Positions 43,905-53,894 of a stretch of DNA of 64,000 nucleotides are shown here, in pieces. Each line of letters opens with the position of its first letter. Positions within the stretch are counted from its first letter, which is position 1. A program made the position numbers and the translations under genes. The notes beneath the pieces were generated by a model. It was not told where the DNA came from, searched no databases, and saw only the letters and a list, made by a program, of their open reading frames with translations. Source of the DNA: Pseudoflavonifractor sp. An44 (GTDB lineage Bacteria > Bacillota > Clostridia > Oscillospirales > Oscillospiraceae); the NCBI RefSeq assembly GCF_002161675.1, contig NZ_NFIH01000003.1, forward strand, positions 1-64,000, given 5' to 3'.

Positions 43905-45269
43905 ATGACAGTGGACGAATTCAATGGCCTGCGCCTGCCCCACTCGGTGGAGGCGGAACAGGCAGTGCTGGGCTCCATGCTCATCGACGACCGGTGTATT
44001 CCCGACGTGGTGGCCCGCCTGACCCCCGACGACTTCTATCTGCGGCAAAACCGGGAGCTGTATCAGGTGCTGTTCACCATGTTCAACCGCTTCGAGACCA
44101 TCGACCCGGTGACGGTGCTGGACCGCATGAAACAGGCGGGGGTGTACGACGAGAACACCTCGGTGGCCTACCTGCGCCAGCTCATGGAGATCACCCCCAC
44201 GGCGGCCAACGTCATGGAGTACGTCAGCATTGTGGCCGACAAGGCCCTGCTGAGAAGAGTGGGGGAGACCGCCGGGGAGCTGGAGGAGATGGTGCGCAGC
44301 GAGAGCGGCACCGCCCAGCAGATTCTGGAGGCCGCCGAACAGCGCATTTACGCCATCCGCCAGGGCCGCTCCGCCCAGGGCATGACCCACATCGCCACGG
44401 TGATGAGCCAGGTGTGGGAGACCATCAAGGAGCGGCAGGAGAACGGGGCGGAGTTCCCCGGCATCTCCACCGGCCTCATTGACCTGGACCGGAGAATTTC
44501 CGGTCTGAACAACTCCGACCTTTTGATTCTCGCCGCCCGACCCGGTATGGGTAAGACATCTCTGGCTCTGAACATCGGCCTGGAGGCGGGCAAGCACTCG
44601 GGCAAGAGCGTGGCCATCTTCTCCTTGGAAATGAGCCGGGAGCAGCTGGGTTTGCGCCTTATTTCCACCGAGTGCCTCATTGACAACAAAAAACTGCTCA
44701 CCGGCCGCATTGTGGGGGAGGAGGAGTGGTCCCGGCTGGCCATGGCGGTGGCCACCCTCAGCCAGGCCAAGATCTACATGGACGACGACTCCTCCCTGTC
44801 CGTGGCGGACATGAACGCCAAGTGCCGCCGCATCAAGGATTTGGGGCTGGTGATCGTGGACTACCTCCAGCTGATGACCTCCGCCGGAGGGCCCACCCGG
44901 GCCAGCGACAACCGCCAGCAGATCGTCTCCGACATCTCCCGTTCCATGAAGCTCATGGCCAAGGAGCTCAACGTCCCCGTCATCTGCCTGTCCCAGCTCT
45001 CCCGTGCCAACGAGAGCCGGGCGGCGGGCCAGCGGCGGCCCATGCTCTCCGACCTGCGGGAATCCGGCTCCATCGAGCAGGACGCCGACATCGTCATGTT
45101 CATCTACCGGGAGAGCTACTACGAGGACGACACCGAGAACCCCAACGTGGCCGAGTGCATTGTGGCCAAAAACCGCCACGGCGAGACGGGCACCGTCATG
45201 CTGGAGTGGCGGCCCGAGTTCACCACCTTCCGCAATCTGGCCTACAACTACGACGAAGAGGACTACTGA
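43905..45269 (+). CDS. dnaB: Replicative DNA helicase
   Basis: A 454-residue hexameric DnaB-type helicase (DnaC in Bacillus naming) that unwinds DNA at the fork. The N-terminal primase-interacting domain (LPHSVEAEQAVLGSMLID onward, to about 150) is followed by a linker and a RecA-like core with Walker A AARPGMGKTS, EMSREQLGLRL, Walker B LVIVDYLQLM and the C-terminal KNRHGETGTV. The GGGAGGG site precedes the ATG at 43905. Its stop overlaps the tilS start by one base. Confidence 0.97.
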   Translation: MTVDEFNGLRLPHSVEAEQAVLGSMLIDDRCIPDVVARLTPDDFYLRQNRELYQVLFTMFNRFETIDPVTVLDRMKQAGVYDENTSVAYLRQLMEITPTAANVMEYVSIVADKALLRRVGETAGELEEMVRSESGTAQQILEAAEQRIYAIRQGRSAQGMTHIATVMSQVWETIKERQENGAEFPGISTGLIDLDRRISGLNNSDLLILAARPGMGKTSLALNIGLEAGKHSGKSVAIFSLEMSREQLGLRLISTECLIDNKKLLTGRIVGEEEWSRLAMAVATLSQAKIYMDDDSSLSVADMNAKCRRIKDLGLVIVDYLQLMTSAGGPTRASDNRQQIVSDISRSMKLMAKELNVPVICLSQLSRANESRAAGQRRPMLSDLRESGSIEQDADIVMFIYRESYYEDDTENPNVAECIVAKNRHGETGTVMLEWRPEFTTFRNLAYNYDEEDY

Positions 45270-46582
45270 TGGCAGAGCTGTTTTCCTACCACCTGATTGC
45301 CCCCGGGGACCGGGTGCTGTGCGCGGTGTCCGGGGGAGCGGACTCCATGTATCTGCTCTGCCGCCTCTTGGACGGGGCCAGCCGGGGCGGCTACCAGGTG
45401 GGGGCCGCCCACTTCCACCACGGCATCCGGGAGGCCTCCGACGGGGAGGAGGACTTTGTCCGTGCCTGGTGTGAACGCCACCAGGTCCCCCTCCATGTGG
45501 GACACGGAGACGTGCCCGCCGCTGCCGCCCAGCGGGGGCAGGGGGTGGAGGAGACCGCCCGGGCGTTGCGCTATGCCTTTCTCTACGACACCGCCCGGCG
45601 GGAGGGGTACACCCTCATTGCCACCGGACACCACGCCGGAGACCAGGCGGAGACGGTGCTCATGCACCTCATCCGAGGCTCTGGACTCCAGGGCCTGCGG
45701 GGCATTCAGCCCCGGCAGGGGATGCTCATCCGCCCCATGCTGGAGGTGACCCGGGATCAGGTGGAGGACTACCTCCGCCGCCGCCACGTCCCCCACGTGG
45801 AGGACGAGAGCAACGCCGACCCCGCCTACACCCGCAACCGGATGCGCCACCAGGTGCTGCCCCTGCTGGGGGAACTCAACCCCCAGGCGGTACACCACAT
45901 CGCCCAGGCGGCGGCCAAGCTGCGGGAGGACGCCCAGCTGTTGGACACCCTGGCCCAAGCTGTGCCCGGGGTGACGGAAGGGCCGGAGGGGGTGGCGGTG
46001 GACATTTCCCAGCTTCTCTCTCAGCCCAGACCGCTGGTGATGCGGCGGCTGGCCCAGGCCCTCACCGGGCTGCACATCCACCCCTCCCAGGTGTACCTGG
46101 ATGGGCTGTATGGACTCATGGCCCAGGCCCAGAGCGGGGCCCGGCTGGATTTGCCCGGCTATGTGGCCCGGAAAAGCTGGAATCAGATGAAAATCACCCC
46201 CGTGGGGGAGGCCCCCCCCCTCTGCTCGGTGCCCCTCTGGGACGGAGATACCCTGTGGGGGGAATGGCGGGTGGAGTGCCGCACGGCGGTATGTCCCCAA
46301 GAGAACAGGGAGGGGCTGTGGCTCGTCCCCGGGGACTATGTGCTCCGCCCCAGAGAGGTGGGGGACACCCTGCAATTGCCCAAGCGACCCACCAAGACGG
46401 TGAAAAAACTTATGATCGAGAAGAAAATCCCCTCCCACCTCCGCCCCCGCCTTCCGGTGGTGGCCCAGGGGGAGCGGGTGGCAGCGGTGGCGCTGCTGGG
46501 GGTGGACCAGGCCTTTTTGGCCCAGCCCGGACAGCCCGCCCGATCTATCAATGTGACAAAGGAGAACGAAGACCATGCATGA
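45269..46582 (+). CDS. tilS: tRNA(Ile)-lysidine synthase
   Basis: A 437-residue TilS, which puts lysidine at C34 of the tRNA-Ile that reads AUA. The PP-loop is CAVSGGADSMYLL (about residues 18-30); the AAHFHHGIR and TGHHAGDQAETVLMHLIRGS motifs are conserved. The C-terminal TilS domains include LRPREVGDTLQLP and VKKLMIEKKIPSHLR. The start at 45269 overlaps the dnaB stop. Longer open frames from 44726 lie across dnaB and are not the gene. The next gene, hpt, overlaps its end by 8 bp, the classic tilS-hpt-ftsH order. Confidence 0.95.
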   Translation: MAELFSYHLIAPGDRVLCAVSGGADSMYLLCRLLDGASRGGYQVGAAHFHHGIREASDGEEDFVRAWCERHQVPLHVGHGDVPAAAAQRGQGVEETARALRYAFLYDTARREGYTLIATGHHAGDQAETVLMHLIRGSGLQGLRGIQPRQGMLIRPMLEVTRDQVEDYLRRRHVPHVEDESNADPAYTRNRMRHQVLPLLGELNPQAVHHIAQAAAKLREDAQLLDTLAQAVPGVTEGPEGVAVDISQLLSQPRPLVMRRLAQALTGLHIHPSQVYLDGLYGLMAQAQSGARLDLPGYVARKSWNQMKITPVGEAPPLCSVPLWDGDTLWGEWRVECRTAVCPQENREGLWLVPGDYVLRPREVGDTLQLPKRPTKTVKKLMIEKKIPSHLRPRLPVVAQGERVAAVALLGVDQAFLAQPGQPARSINVTKENEDHA

Positions 46583-47117
46583 ACACGTGGAATCCATTCT
46601 GTATAGTGAAGAGCAGCTCCGTCAGCGCGTGAAGGAGCTGGGCGCCCAGATCACCGCCGACTACGCCGGGAAGGAGCCGGTGCTGGCCTCGGTGCTGCGA
46701 GGCTCCTATATCTTCATGGCGGACCTGACCCGGGCCATTGACCTGCCGGTGACGGTGGACTTTATGGCGGTGTCCTCCTACGGAGCGGGCACCAAGAGCT
46801 CCGGCCAGGTGGAAATTAAGAAGGACCTGTCCGACTCCATCGAGGGCCGGGACCTCATCATCGTGGAGGACATTCTGGACTCCGGCAACACCCTCTTTTA
46901 CCTCATGGAGATTCTCAAGGCCCGCAAGCCCGCCTCCATCCGCATCTGTACCCTGATGGATAAGCCCGACCGCCGCACCCAGCCCATCGTGGCCGACTAT
47001 GTGGGCTTTACCATCCCCGACGCCTTTGTGGTGGGCTATGGCCTGGACTACGACGAAAAGTACCGCAATCTGCCCTATGTGGGCATTTTGAAGCCCTCCG
47101 TCTACGGCGGCGAGTGA
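46575..47117 (+). CDS. hpt: Hypoxanthine phosphoribosyltransferase
   Basis: A 180-residue purine salvage enzyme converting hypoxanthine or guanine and PRPP to IMP or GMP. The PRPP motif is [14 protein letters not shown] near residues 94-107; [16 protein letters not shown] and the C-terminal [20 protein letters not shown] are family markers. The length is normal. It overlaps tilS by 8 bp and precedes ftsH, the arrangement kept across Firmicutes, where Hpt also helps control ftsH expression in some species. Confidence 0.96.
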   Translation: MHEHVESILYSEEQLRQRVKELGAQITADYAGKEPVLASVLRGSYIFMADLTRAIDLPVTVDFMAVSSYGAGTKSSGQVEIKKDLSDSIEGRDLIIVEDILDSGNTLFYLMEILKARKPASIRICTLMDKPDRRTQPIVADYVGFTIPDAFVVGYGLDYDEKYRNLPYVGILKPSVYGGE

Positions 47118-47151
47118 GCCCCTTCGGGGAGAAAAGGAGCTGTATTCAATT

Positions 47152-49029
47152 TTGAATCGTGGAAAACATGTGCGCAGCGCCGTGGTGTATGTGGTGCTCA
47201 TTCTGCTGCTGGTGTGGAGCTTTACCGCCTTCCGCTCCGCCCAACAGGAGAACTTCATCTCATACAGCCAGGTGCGAAGCTATTTCTTAAACGAACAGGT
47301 CACTGCCTTCCAGGTGGAGGACAACCAGACCCTGGTGCTCCAGATGGAGGACGGAAAGGTGTGGTACCACCGCCTGGCGGATGTGGAGCTGTTCTACAAC
47401 GACCTGGGGGACGTCATCGACCAGCAGCAGGCCGACGGCACCTTAAAGGAGTTTGACATCCAGCCCGCCTATGAGATGCCCCTGTGGCTGCAAATCACCA
47501 TTCCCATTGTGGGTACCGTGGTGGTGGTCATGGTGATCTGGGGCGTGATGGCCATGCGCCAGCAAAACGCCCAGGGCGGACAGGGGGGCATGAGCCGCTT
47601 CGGCAAGGCCCGCACCGTCCAGGGGGATGGTACCGTGAAGGTCACCTTTGCCGACGTGGCGGGGGCCGACGAGGAGAAGGCCGAGCTGCAAGAGCTGGTG
47701 GACTTTTTGCGCAACCCCCAAAAATACATCGATTTGGGCGCCCGCATCCCCAAGGGCGTGCTGCTGGTGGGCCCTCCGGGCACCGGTAAGACCCTGCTGG
47801 CCAAGGCCGTGGCAGGGGAGGCGGGGGTGAAGTTCCTGTCCATCTCCGGCTCCGACTTTGTGGAGCTGTACGTGGGCGTGGGCGCCTCCCGTGTCCGTGA
47901 CCTGTTCGACCAGGCCAAGAAAGAGGCCCCCGCCATTGTCTTCATTGACGAGATCGACGCCGTGGGCCGCCAGCGTGGCGCTGGCCTGGGCGGTGGCCAC
48001 GACGAGCGAGAGCAGACCCTCAACCAGCTGCTGGTGGAGATGGACGGCTTTGCCGCCAACGAGGGGGTCATCGTGCTGGCCGCCACCAACCGCCAGGACA
48101 TTCTGGACCCCGCCCTGCTGCGCCCCGGCCGCTTTGACCGCCAGGTGTATGTGGGCCGCCCTGACATGAAGGGCCGGGAGGAGATTCTGAAGGTCCATGC
48201 CCGGCGCAAGCCCCTGGCCGAGGACGTGGACCTCAAAGAGGTGTCCCGGGAGACCACCGGCTTCACCGGGGCCGACCTGGAGAACCTGATGAACGAGGCC
48301 GCCCTGCTGGCCGCCCGGAAAAACCAGCCCTTTATCACCCTCAAGGACATTCAGGAGTCGGTGATTAAGGTGATCGCTGGCCCCGAGAAGAAGAGCCGGG
48401 CCCAGCTGGAGGAGGACCGCCGCATCACCGCCTACCATGAGGCGGGCCACGCCGTGGTCAGCCACGCCCTGGCCACCCAGGACCCGGTGCACCAGATCAC
48501 CATCGTCCCCCGAGGCCAGGCCGCTGGTATGACCATCAACCGGCCCCAGGAGGACAAGGGCCATGTGAGCCGCCAGGAGCTGTGCGAGACCCTGTGCACC
48601 CTGCTGGGCGGCCGGGCCGCCGAGGCCCACGCCCTGGGCTTTGTGTGCACCGGGGCCATCAGCGACTTGCAGCGGGCCTCCGCCATCGCCCGGGACATGG
48701 TGACCAAGTACGGCATGAGCGAGAAGCTGGGACTGGTCACCTTCTCCTCCGAGCACGACGAGGTGTTCCTGGGCCGCTCCATGGCCCAGGCCAAGCCCTA
48801 CTCGGAAGAGACCGCTGCCCTCATTGACAGCGAGGTCAAGCACCTGCTGGACCAGGCCTATGAGGCCTGTCAGGCGATTTTGAAGCGGGACAGCGACAAG
48901 CTGGAGCTGGTGGCCCGCTATCTGCTGGCCTTTGAGACCATGGACGCCGACACCTTCCAGATGGTGTACGACGACCCCCAGGCTCTGGCCCAACAAATCC
49001 CCACAGAGGAAGTGGAAAATAATGGATGA
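47152..49029 (+). CDS. ftsH: ATP-dependent zinc metalloprotease FtsH
   Basis: A 625-residue membrane AAA protease. TM1 (about 9-24) and TM2 (about 117-138) enclose a small extracellular domain. The AAA module has Walker A GPPGTGKT (about 207-214), Walker [12 protein letters not shown] and the SRH with [13 protein letters not shown]. The zinc site is HEAGH at about 429-433, with the third ligand Asp in the AISDLQRA region. It removes damaged and short-lived membrane proteins. The start is a TTG at 47152 with AAAGGAG about 12 bp upstream; no better in-frame ATG exists before TM1. lepB overlaps its stop by eight bases. Confidence 0.95.
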   Translation: MNRGKHVRSAVVYVVLILLLVWSFTAFRSAQQENFISYSQVRSYFLNEQVTAFQVEDNQTLVLQMEDGKVWYHRLADVELFYNDLGDVIDQQQADGTLKEFDIQPAYEMPLWLQITIPIVGTVVVVMVIWGVMAMRQQNAQGGQGGMSRFGKARTVQGDGTVKVTFADVAGADEEKAELQELVDFLRNPQKYIDLGARIPKGVLLVGPPGTGKTLLAKAVAGEAGVKFLSISGSDFVELYVGVGASRVRDLFDQAKKEAPAIVFIDEIDAVGRQRGAGLGGGHDEREQTLNQLLVEMDGFAANEGVIVLAATNRQDILDPALLRPGRFDRQVYVGRPDMKGREEILKVHARRKPLAEDVDLKEVSRETTGFTGADLENLMNEAALLAARKNQPFITLKDIQESVIKVIAGPEKKSRAQLEEDRRITAYHEAGHAVVSHALATQDPVHQITIVPRGQAAGMTINRPQEDKGHVSRQELCETLCTLLGGRAAEAHALGFVCTGAISDLQRASAIARDMVTKYGMSEKLGLVTFSSEHDEVFLGRSMAQAKPYSEETAALIDSEVKHLLDQAYEACQAILKRDSDKLELVARYLLAFETMDADTFQMVYDDPQALAQQIPTEEVENNG

Positions 49030-49705
49030 ACTATGGCAGGACAGCCAGCCCACCACCCCGTCTGAGCCGGAGGGCACCGACGGCCTGGGAAATCTGAATC
49101 TCGGTGATCTGTCGGACCTCACCGACCTGACCGAGACCACCACCCCGCCGCCTACCCCCACCCGCACCAAGAAGGACACCTCCCTGGGCTACGAGCTGTA
49201 CTTGAATGTCCGCACCCTGGTGTTTGTGCTGGCCGCCCTCATTTTGATCTTCACCTTCGTGGTGCGCATCATCGTGGTCAGCGGCAGCTCCATGGAGAAC
49301 ACCCTGCAAAACGGGGACTCCATGCTGGTGTGGTGCCTGGGCTATGAGCCCAAGCAGGGGGACATTGTGGTGCTCACCCAGCGCTCCTACCAGGAGGACT
49401 CTCTGGTCAAGCGGGTCATCGCCACCGAGGGCCAGCGGGTGGACATTGACTATGACACCGGGACCGTCTATGTGGACGGCACCCCATTGGAAGAGGATTA
49501 TATCAAGGAGGCCATGAAGGTGCCCAATTACGGCGAGGGCGTCAACCATGTGACGGTGCCGGAAGGGTGTATCTTCGTCATGGGCGACAACCGCAACGAC
49601 TCCGCCGACAGCCGTTACCCCAGCATCGGCATCATCGACACCCGCAGCGTCATTGGGCGGGCGGTGATGGTGCTCTTCCCCTTCCAGGATTTCACCCTGT
49701 TGTAA
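49022..49705 (+). CDS. lepB: Signal peptidase I
   Basis: A 227-residue type I signal peptidase. A long acidic and Thr/Pro-rich cytosolic N terminus of about 55 residues, longer than usual in Firmicutes, precedes one TM helix (about 62-82). The catalytic Ser is in [10 protein letters not shown] (about 88-91) and the catalytic Lys in [12 protein letters not shown] (about 129-131); box E has [12 protein letters not shown]. It removes signal peptides of exported proteins. ATG 49022 overlaps the ftsH end. A site GAGGAAG lies inside ftsH. Confidence 0.94.
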   Translation: MDELWQDSQPTTPSEPEGTDGLGNLNLGDLSDLTDLTETTTPPPTPTRTKKDTSLGYELYLNVRTLVFVLAALILIFTFVVRIIVVSGSSMENTLQNGDSMLVWCLGYEPKQGDIVVLTQRSYQEDSLVKRVIATEGQRVDIDYDTGTVYVDGTPLEEDYIKEAMKVPNYGEGVNHVTVPEGCIFVMGDNRNDSADSRYPSIGIIDTRSVIGRAVMVLFPFQDFTLL

Positions 49706-49723
49706 CGGAAGGAGGAGAATTCC

Positions 49724-50770
49724 ATGCGTGGAAAGAAACCCTATCAGATTTTGTGGCTGATATGCACTCTGGCTCTGGCCGGGCTTGCCACCGGAGTGCG
49801 GCTGTGGCAGGAGTCCACCGTCTTTGAGGGGGACTTCGGTCTGCCCGTCCGGGGCGCCACCGCCAGCGTGGCCATGGTGTGTGTGCTGGTGATGGCGGCG
49901 GCGGTGCTGTGCATTCTGGCCGCCCGTCAGCCGATCGTTCGGCCCCCGCGCGCTCAGGTCCGGGGCCGGAGATGGGCCATGAGCTTTTTTGCCACCGGAG
50001 ACCTGGTCTTTCTGGCCCTGATGTGGTTCAGTGCCTTCAGCGCTCTGGCCGCTGTACCCATGCTCTTTGGACAGGGCCGGGCCCTGTGGAAGGCCTATCA
50101 GGTGGCTTTGGCCATGAAGACCTGGCAGGGGGGCGACAACGGTGTGCTGAGTATGGTCACCGCCGTGCTGGCCCTGCTGGCCTTCTTCGGACTGCTGCAA
50201 ATTGGCCGGGACGGCTACCATCCCGGGCGGAGAAGCCGGGGCGGCTTCTGGGCGGCCCTGCCCGCCTGTGCCGGGTGCGGCTGGCTGCTGAACACCTACC
50301 GCAACTGTGCCGCTGACCCGGTGCTGTGGGACTATGTGCCCCTGCTGCTGGCGGTGATCGCCGGAATGCTGATGTACACCGACTGGGCGGGCATGTCCTG
50401 TGCCGCCGCCCGGCCCCGCCGCACCCTGTGGCTGGCGGGCATGACGGTGGTGTGCTCCTGGGTGGCCCTGGCCTCCAGTCCGGACACTGGCACCGCCATG
50501 CTGCTCATCTCCCAGTCTGCCGCCGCCCTGGCGGCCCTGTGGCGGCTGCCCATCAACCTGCAAAATCCGCCCAAGGTGGGCTGGGAGGGAAATCTGGACA
50601 CCTGCTCCATTCAGGATTCAGAGCCCCAGGTTGAGCCCCAGGAGCCGCAGCCGCCTTTGACCCAGCCGGAGCCCCAGCCCCGGGTGGAGGAGGACTGGAC
50701 CTGGAGCCGGGAAGAATCCCAAGCCATGAATTGTACCGGAGAGAACAAGGAGGAGGATACCCATGTCTGA
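49724..50770 (+). CDS. Uncharacterised seven-TM membrane protein
   Basis: A 348-residue protein with about seven hydrophobic segments in its first 270 residues (for example ILWLICTLALAGLATGV, AMVCVLVMAAAVLCILA, LLLAVIAGMLMYTDWA), then a cytosolic tail rich in Pro, Gln and Glu (VEPQEPQPPLTQPEPQPRVE). I do not recognise a family, and no catalytic motif stands out. It starts with a GGAAGGAGGAGAA site 18 bp after lepB and overlaps metG by eight bases, so it is cotranscribed with essential genes. Its place suggests a lineage-specific envelope protein. Confidence 0.85.
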   Translation: MRGKKPYQILWLICTLALAGLATGVRLWQESTVFEGDFGLPVRGATASVAMVCVLVMAAAVLCILAARQPIVRPPRAQVRGRRWAMSFFATGDLVFLALMWFSAFSALAAVPMLFGQGRALWKAYQVALAMKTWQGGDNGVLSMVTAVLALLAFFGLLQIGRDGYHPGRRSRGGFWAALPACAGCGWLLNTYRNCAADPVLWDYVPLLLAVIAGMLMYTDWAGMSCAAARPRRTLWLAGMTVVCSWVALASSPDTGTAMLLISQSAAALAALWRLPINLQNPPKVGWEGNLDTCSIQDSEPQVEPQEPQPPLTQPEPQPRVEEDWTWSREESQAMNCTGENKEEDTHV

Positions 50771-52742
50771 CAATCGTTTTTATATCACAACCCCCATTTA
50801 CTACCCCAGCGATAAGCTGCACATCGGCCACACCTACTGCACCGTGGCCACCGACGCCATCGCCCGCTATCAGCGTCTGCGGGGCCGTGAGGTGATGTTC
50901 CTCACCGGCACCGACGAGCACGGCCAGAAGATCGAGGACAAGGCCGCCGAGGCCGGCGTGTCCCCCAAGGAGTTCGTGGACAAGATCGTGTGCGGCGACC
51001 GGGGCGTGCTGGATTTGTGGAAGCTGATGAACATCTCCAACGACCGCTTCATCCGCACCACCGACGACTACCATGTCTCCGCCATCCAGAAAATCTTCAA
51101 GAAGATGTACGAGAATGGGGACATCTACAAGGGCAAGTATGTGGGCAAGTACTGCAAGCCCTGCGAGTCCTTCTGGACCGAGTCCCAGCTGGTGGACGGC
51201 AAGTGTCCCGACTGTGGCCGGGAGGTGCAGGACGCTGAGGAGGAGGCCTACTTCTTCCGCCTGTCCAAGTACGCCGACCGCATCCAGGACCTGCTGGAGA
51301 ACACCGACTTCCTGGAGCCCCGCAGCCGGGTCAACGAGATGGTGAACAACTTCATCAAGCCCGGCCTGGAGGACCTGTGCGTGTCCCGTACCTCCTTCAC
51401 CTGGGGTGTGCCCGTGGACTTTGACCCCGGCCACGTGGTGTATGTGTGGGTGGACGCCCTGTCCAACTACATCACCGCTCTGGGCTATGACAACGACAAG
51501 TACGACGACTTCGATAAGTTCTGGCCCGCCGACGTGCACATCGTGGGCAAGGAGATCGTCCGCTTCCACTCCATCATCTGGCCCGCCATGCTCATGAGCC
51601 TGGGACTGCCTTTGCCCCGCAAGGTGTTCGGCCACGGCTGGCTGCTGCTGGACGGCGGCAAGATGTCCAAGTCCAAGGGCAACGTGGTGGACCCTTATAT
51701 CCTGGCTGAGATGTTCGGGGTGGACGCTCTGCGCTTCTTCCTCATGCGCACCTTCCCCTTTGGCTCCGACGGCAACTTCTCCAACGAACTGCTCATCCAG
51801 ACCATCAACACCGATCTGGCCAACGACCTGGGCAACCTGGTCAGCCGCACCACCGCCATGGTGGGCAAGTACTTCGGCGGCCAGCTGCCCGCCGGGTGCA
51901 AGACCTGGGCCGAGCCCCAGGAGGTGGACACTCAGCTCATCGGCATGGCCTCCGCCCTGCGGGACGCCTACCAGAAGGACATGGACACCTACGCCCCCCA
52001 CAAGGCTCTGGAAGAGGTGTTCAAGGTCATCCAGCGGGCCAACAAGTATATCGATGAGAACGCCCCCTGGGCCCTGGCCAAGGACATGGAGCAAAGCGGC
52101 GCCCGCCTGGCCCACGTGCTGTACAACCTGCTGGAGACCACCCGTATCTGCGGCGTGCTCCTCACCCCCTTCATGCCCGAGAGCATGGACAAGCTGTTTG
52201 CCCAGATCGGCGCCTGCGAGGGCTGCCGCACTTGGGACAGCGCCGGTGTATGGGGCAGCTTGAGCGACCATGCCACCGTGTCCAAGGGTGAGAACCTGTT
52301 CCCCCGTGTGGACGCCGAGAAGGCCCTGGAGGAGCTGGAGCGGGTGGCCGAGGAGGCCAAGAAGGCCGCTCTCCCCGCTTTGGAGGTGGAGCCTCTCAGT
52401 GAGGAGCAGGTGGACTTTGACACCTTCTGCAAGAACGACCTCCGTGCTGTGAAGGTTGTAAACTGCGAGAACGTGAAGAAGAGCAACAAGCTTCTCAAGT
52501 TCACTCTGGACGACGGCACCGGAACGCCCCGACAGATTCTCTCCGGCATCGCTCAGTACTACAAGCCCGAGGAGCTCATTGGTAAGACCCTGGTGGCCAT
52601 TGTCAACCTGCCCCCCCGCAAGATGATGGGCCAGGAGAGCCAGGGTATGCTCATCTCCGCCGTGCACACCGAGCGTGGCGAGGAGAAGCTGAACCTGCTG
52701 ATGGTCAGCGACGCCATCCCCGCCGGGGCCAAGCTGTGCTAA
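50763..52742 (+). CDS. metG: Methionyl-tRNA synthetase
   Basis: A 659-residue class I synthetase charging initiator and elongator tRNA-Met. HIGH is at residues 20-23 (KLHIGHTY), the zinc knuckle has CKPCESFW and CPDCGREV (about 128-160), KMSKS is at 300-304, followed by the anticodon-binding helices. The C-terminal tRNA-binding domain (about 555-659, with DLRAVKVVNCENV and GIAQYYKPEELIGKTLVAIV) is present, as in dimeric enzymes. The ATG at 50763 overlaps the preceding gene. tatD follows, the metG-tatD order common in Firmicutes. Confidence 0.97.
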   Translation: MSDNRFYITTPIYYPSDKLHIGHTYCTVATDAIARYQRLRGREVMFLTGTDEHGQKIEDKAAEAGVSPKEFVDKIVCGDRGVLDLWKLMNISNDRFIRTTDDYHVSAIQKIFKKMYENGDIYKGKYVGKYCKPCESFWTESQLVDGKCPDCGREVQDAEEEAYFFRLSKYADRIQDLLENTDFLEPRSRVNEMVNNFIKPGLEDLCVSRTSFTWGVPVDFDPGHVVYVWVDALSNYITALGYDNDKYDDFDKFWPADVHIVGKEIVRFHSIIWPAMLMSLGLPLPRKVFGHGWLLLDGGKMSKSKGNVVDPYILAEMFGVDALRFFLMRTFPFGSDGNFSNELLIQTINTDLANDLGNLVSRTTAMVGKYFGGQLPAGCKTWAEPQEVDTQLIGMASALRDAYQKDMDTYAPHKALEEVFKVIQRANKYIDENAPWALAKDMEQSGARLAHVLYNLLETTRICGVLLTPFMPESMDKLFAQIGACEGCRTWDSAGVWGSLSDHATVSKGENLFPRVDAEKALEELERVAEEAKKAALPALEVEPLSEEQVDFDTFCKNDLRAVKVVNCENVKKSNKLLKFTLDDGTGTPRQILSGIAQYYKPEELIGKTLVAIVNLPPRKMMGQESQGMLISAVHTERGEEKLNLLMVSDAIPAGAKLC

Positions 52743-52756
52743 CGAGGGTGTCTACC

Positions 52757-53533
52757 ATGCTCTTTGACACCCACGCCCACTACGATTCCAACCAGTTCAA
52801 GGACGACCGCATGGAAGTTCTCGCCGCCCTGCCCCAGGCCGGGGTGGGGCTGGTGGTGAACCCCGGCTGTGACCTGGCCACCTCCCGCACCGCCGTGGAG
52901 CTCTCTGAGACCTTCCCCTACGTGTACGCCGCCGTGGGTGTCCACCCTGGGGACTGCGCCGATTGGCAGGACAGCTGGCTTTCTGAATTGGAACAGCTGG
53001 CCCGGGAACATAAAAAAGTGCGGGCCATCGGCGAGATCGGCCTGGACTACTACTGGAAGGACAACCCGCCCCGGGAGCTTCAAAAGCATGTGTTCCACGC
53101 CCAGATGGACCTGGCGGAGAAGCTGAATCTTCCCATCATCGTCCACGACCGGGAGGCCCACGGGGACTGCCTGGAGGCGGTGCAGGCCCACCCCAACATC
53201 ACGGGCGTGTACCACTGCTACTCCGGCAGCCTGGAGGACGCCAAAACCCTGGTGAAAATGGGGTGGATGCTCTCCTTTACCGGAGTGGTCACCTACAAAA
53301 ACGCCCGCAAGGCGTTGGAGGTGCTGGAGTGGCTGCCTCTGGACCGGATCATGATTGAGACGGATTCTCCCTATCTCTCTCCTGAGCCCTTTAGGGGCCG
53401 CCGCAACGACTCCCGCCACGTCTACCGGGTGGCGGAGACCATCGCCCTGGTGAAAAACCTCACCGTGGCAGAGGTGGTGGAGGCCACCACCCAAAACGGA
53501 TGCCGCTTCTTCGGCATCCAGAAACCAGAATGA
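52757..53533 (+). CDS. tatD: TatD family metal-dependent hydrolase
   Basis: A 258-residue TIM-barrel hydrolase of the TatD/YabD family, with 3'-5' DNase or DNA-repair related activity in characterised members. Metal ligands are in MLFDTHAHYD, AIGEIGLDYYW, IIVHDREAHGD, GVYHCYSGS and MIETDSPYLSPEP. The ATG at 52757 has CGAGGGTG upstream; an earlier in-frame start at 52736 lies within metG and has no site. It is the last gene of the run from gdpP, and a terminator follows. Confidence 0.94.
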   Translation: MLFDTHAHYDSNQFKDDRMEVLAALPQAGVGLVVNPGCDLATSRTAVELSETFPYVYAAVGVHPGDCADWQDSWLSELEQLAREHKKVRAIGEIGLDYYWKDNPPRELQKHVFHAQMDLAEKLNLPIIVHDREAHGDCLEAVQAHPNITGVYHCYSGSLEDAKTLVKMGWMLSFTGVVTYKNARKALEVLEWLPLDRIMIETDSPYLSPEPFRGRRNDSRHVYRVAETIALVKNLTVAEVVEATTQNGCRFFGIQKPE

Positions 53534-53539
53534 TGAAAC

Positions 53540-53583
53540 ATCACCCAATCTCTGGAAGAAATCCCGGGGATTGGGTGTTTTTG
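53540..53583 (+). terminator. Terminator after tatD
   Basis: CACCCAATC and GATTGGGTG arms with a longer interrupted inner stem and TTTTT. Confidence 0.85.
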
Positions 53584-53654
53584 CAAATACTCACCCATAT
53601 AGGGGCGTAGGGGAGGGGCTTGCTCCTCCCCGTTTTCCTGGTTTTGCCCTGCCA

Positions 53655-53794
53655 CCCTGGCAGGGGAGACGCGCTCCGCTGGGCCCCATTTCTTAGCGAT
53701 AAGAAATGGGGGAACGCCCTAAGTGGCTTTTCGTCCATTTTGGCCAGTCAAAATGGACCCCAGCGGAGCGTCCCCCGCCAGGCTGGCAAGCCGG
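53655..53794. repeat. Repeat family A, short internally deleted copy 3
   Basis: 140 bp containing only the two ends of family A. The outer stem (CCTGG..GGGGAGACGC and GCGTCCCCCGCCAGG) is kept. Hairpin 1 is CCCCATTTCTT/AAGAAATGGGG, and the second is GTCCATTTTG/CAAAATGGAC, different in sequence from the long copies but perfectly paired. The approximately 400-bp middle between the GGGG after hairpin 1 and GAACGCCCTAAG is absent. The rest of the 650-bp tatD-thrS gap holds the tatD terminator, a small hairpin repeat near 53605, and the thrS promoter and T-box. Confidence 0.8.
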
Positions 53795-53856
53795 CACCTG
53801 AGACATTGGAGGAGGATGATCCCTCCCGGAGGGAGCCGATACGGTGCACCCTACCC

Positions 53857-53885
53857 TTGACAATTCCCCCCACAGGTGATATAGT
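53857..53885 (+). promoter_or_regulatory. Promoter of thrS
   Basis: A perfect TTGACA (53857-53862) and TATAGT (53880-53885) are separated by 17 bp, just before the T-box leader. Confidence 0.85.
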
Positions 53886-53894
53886 GTCCCCATC

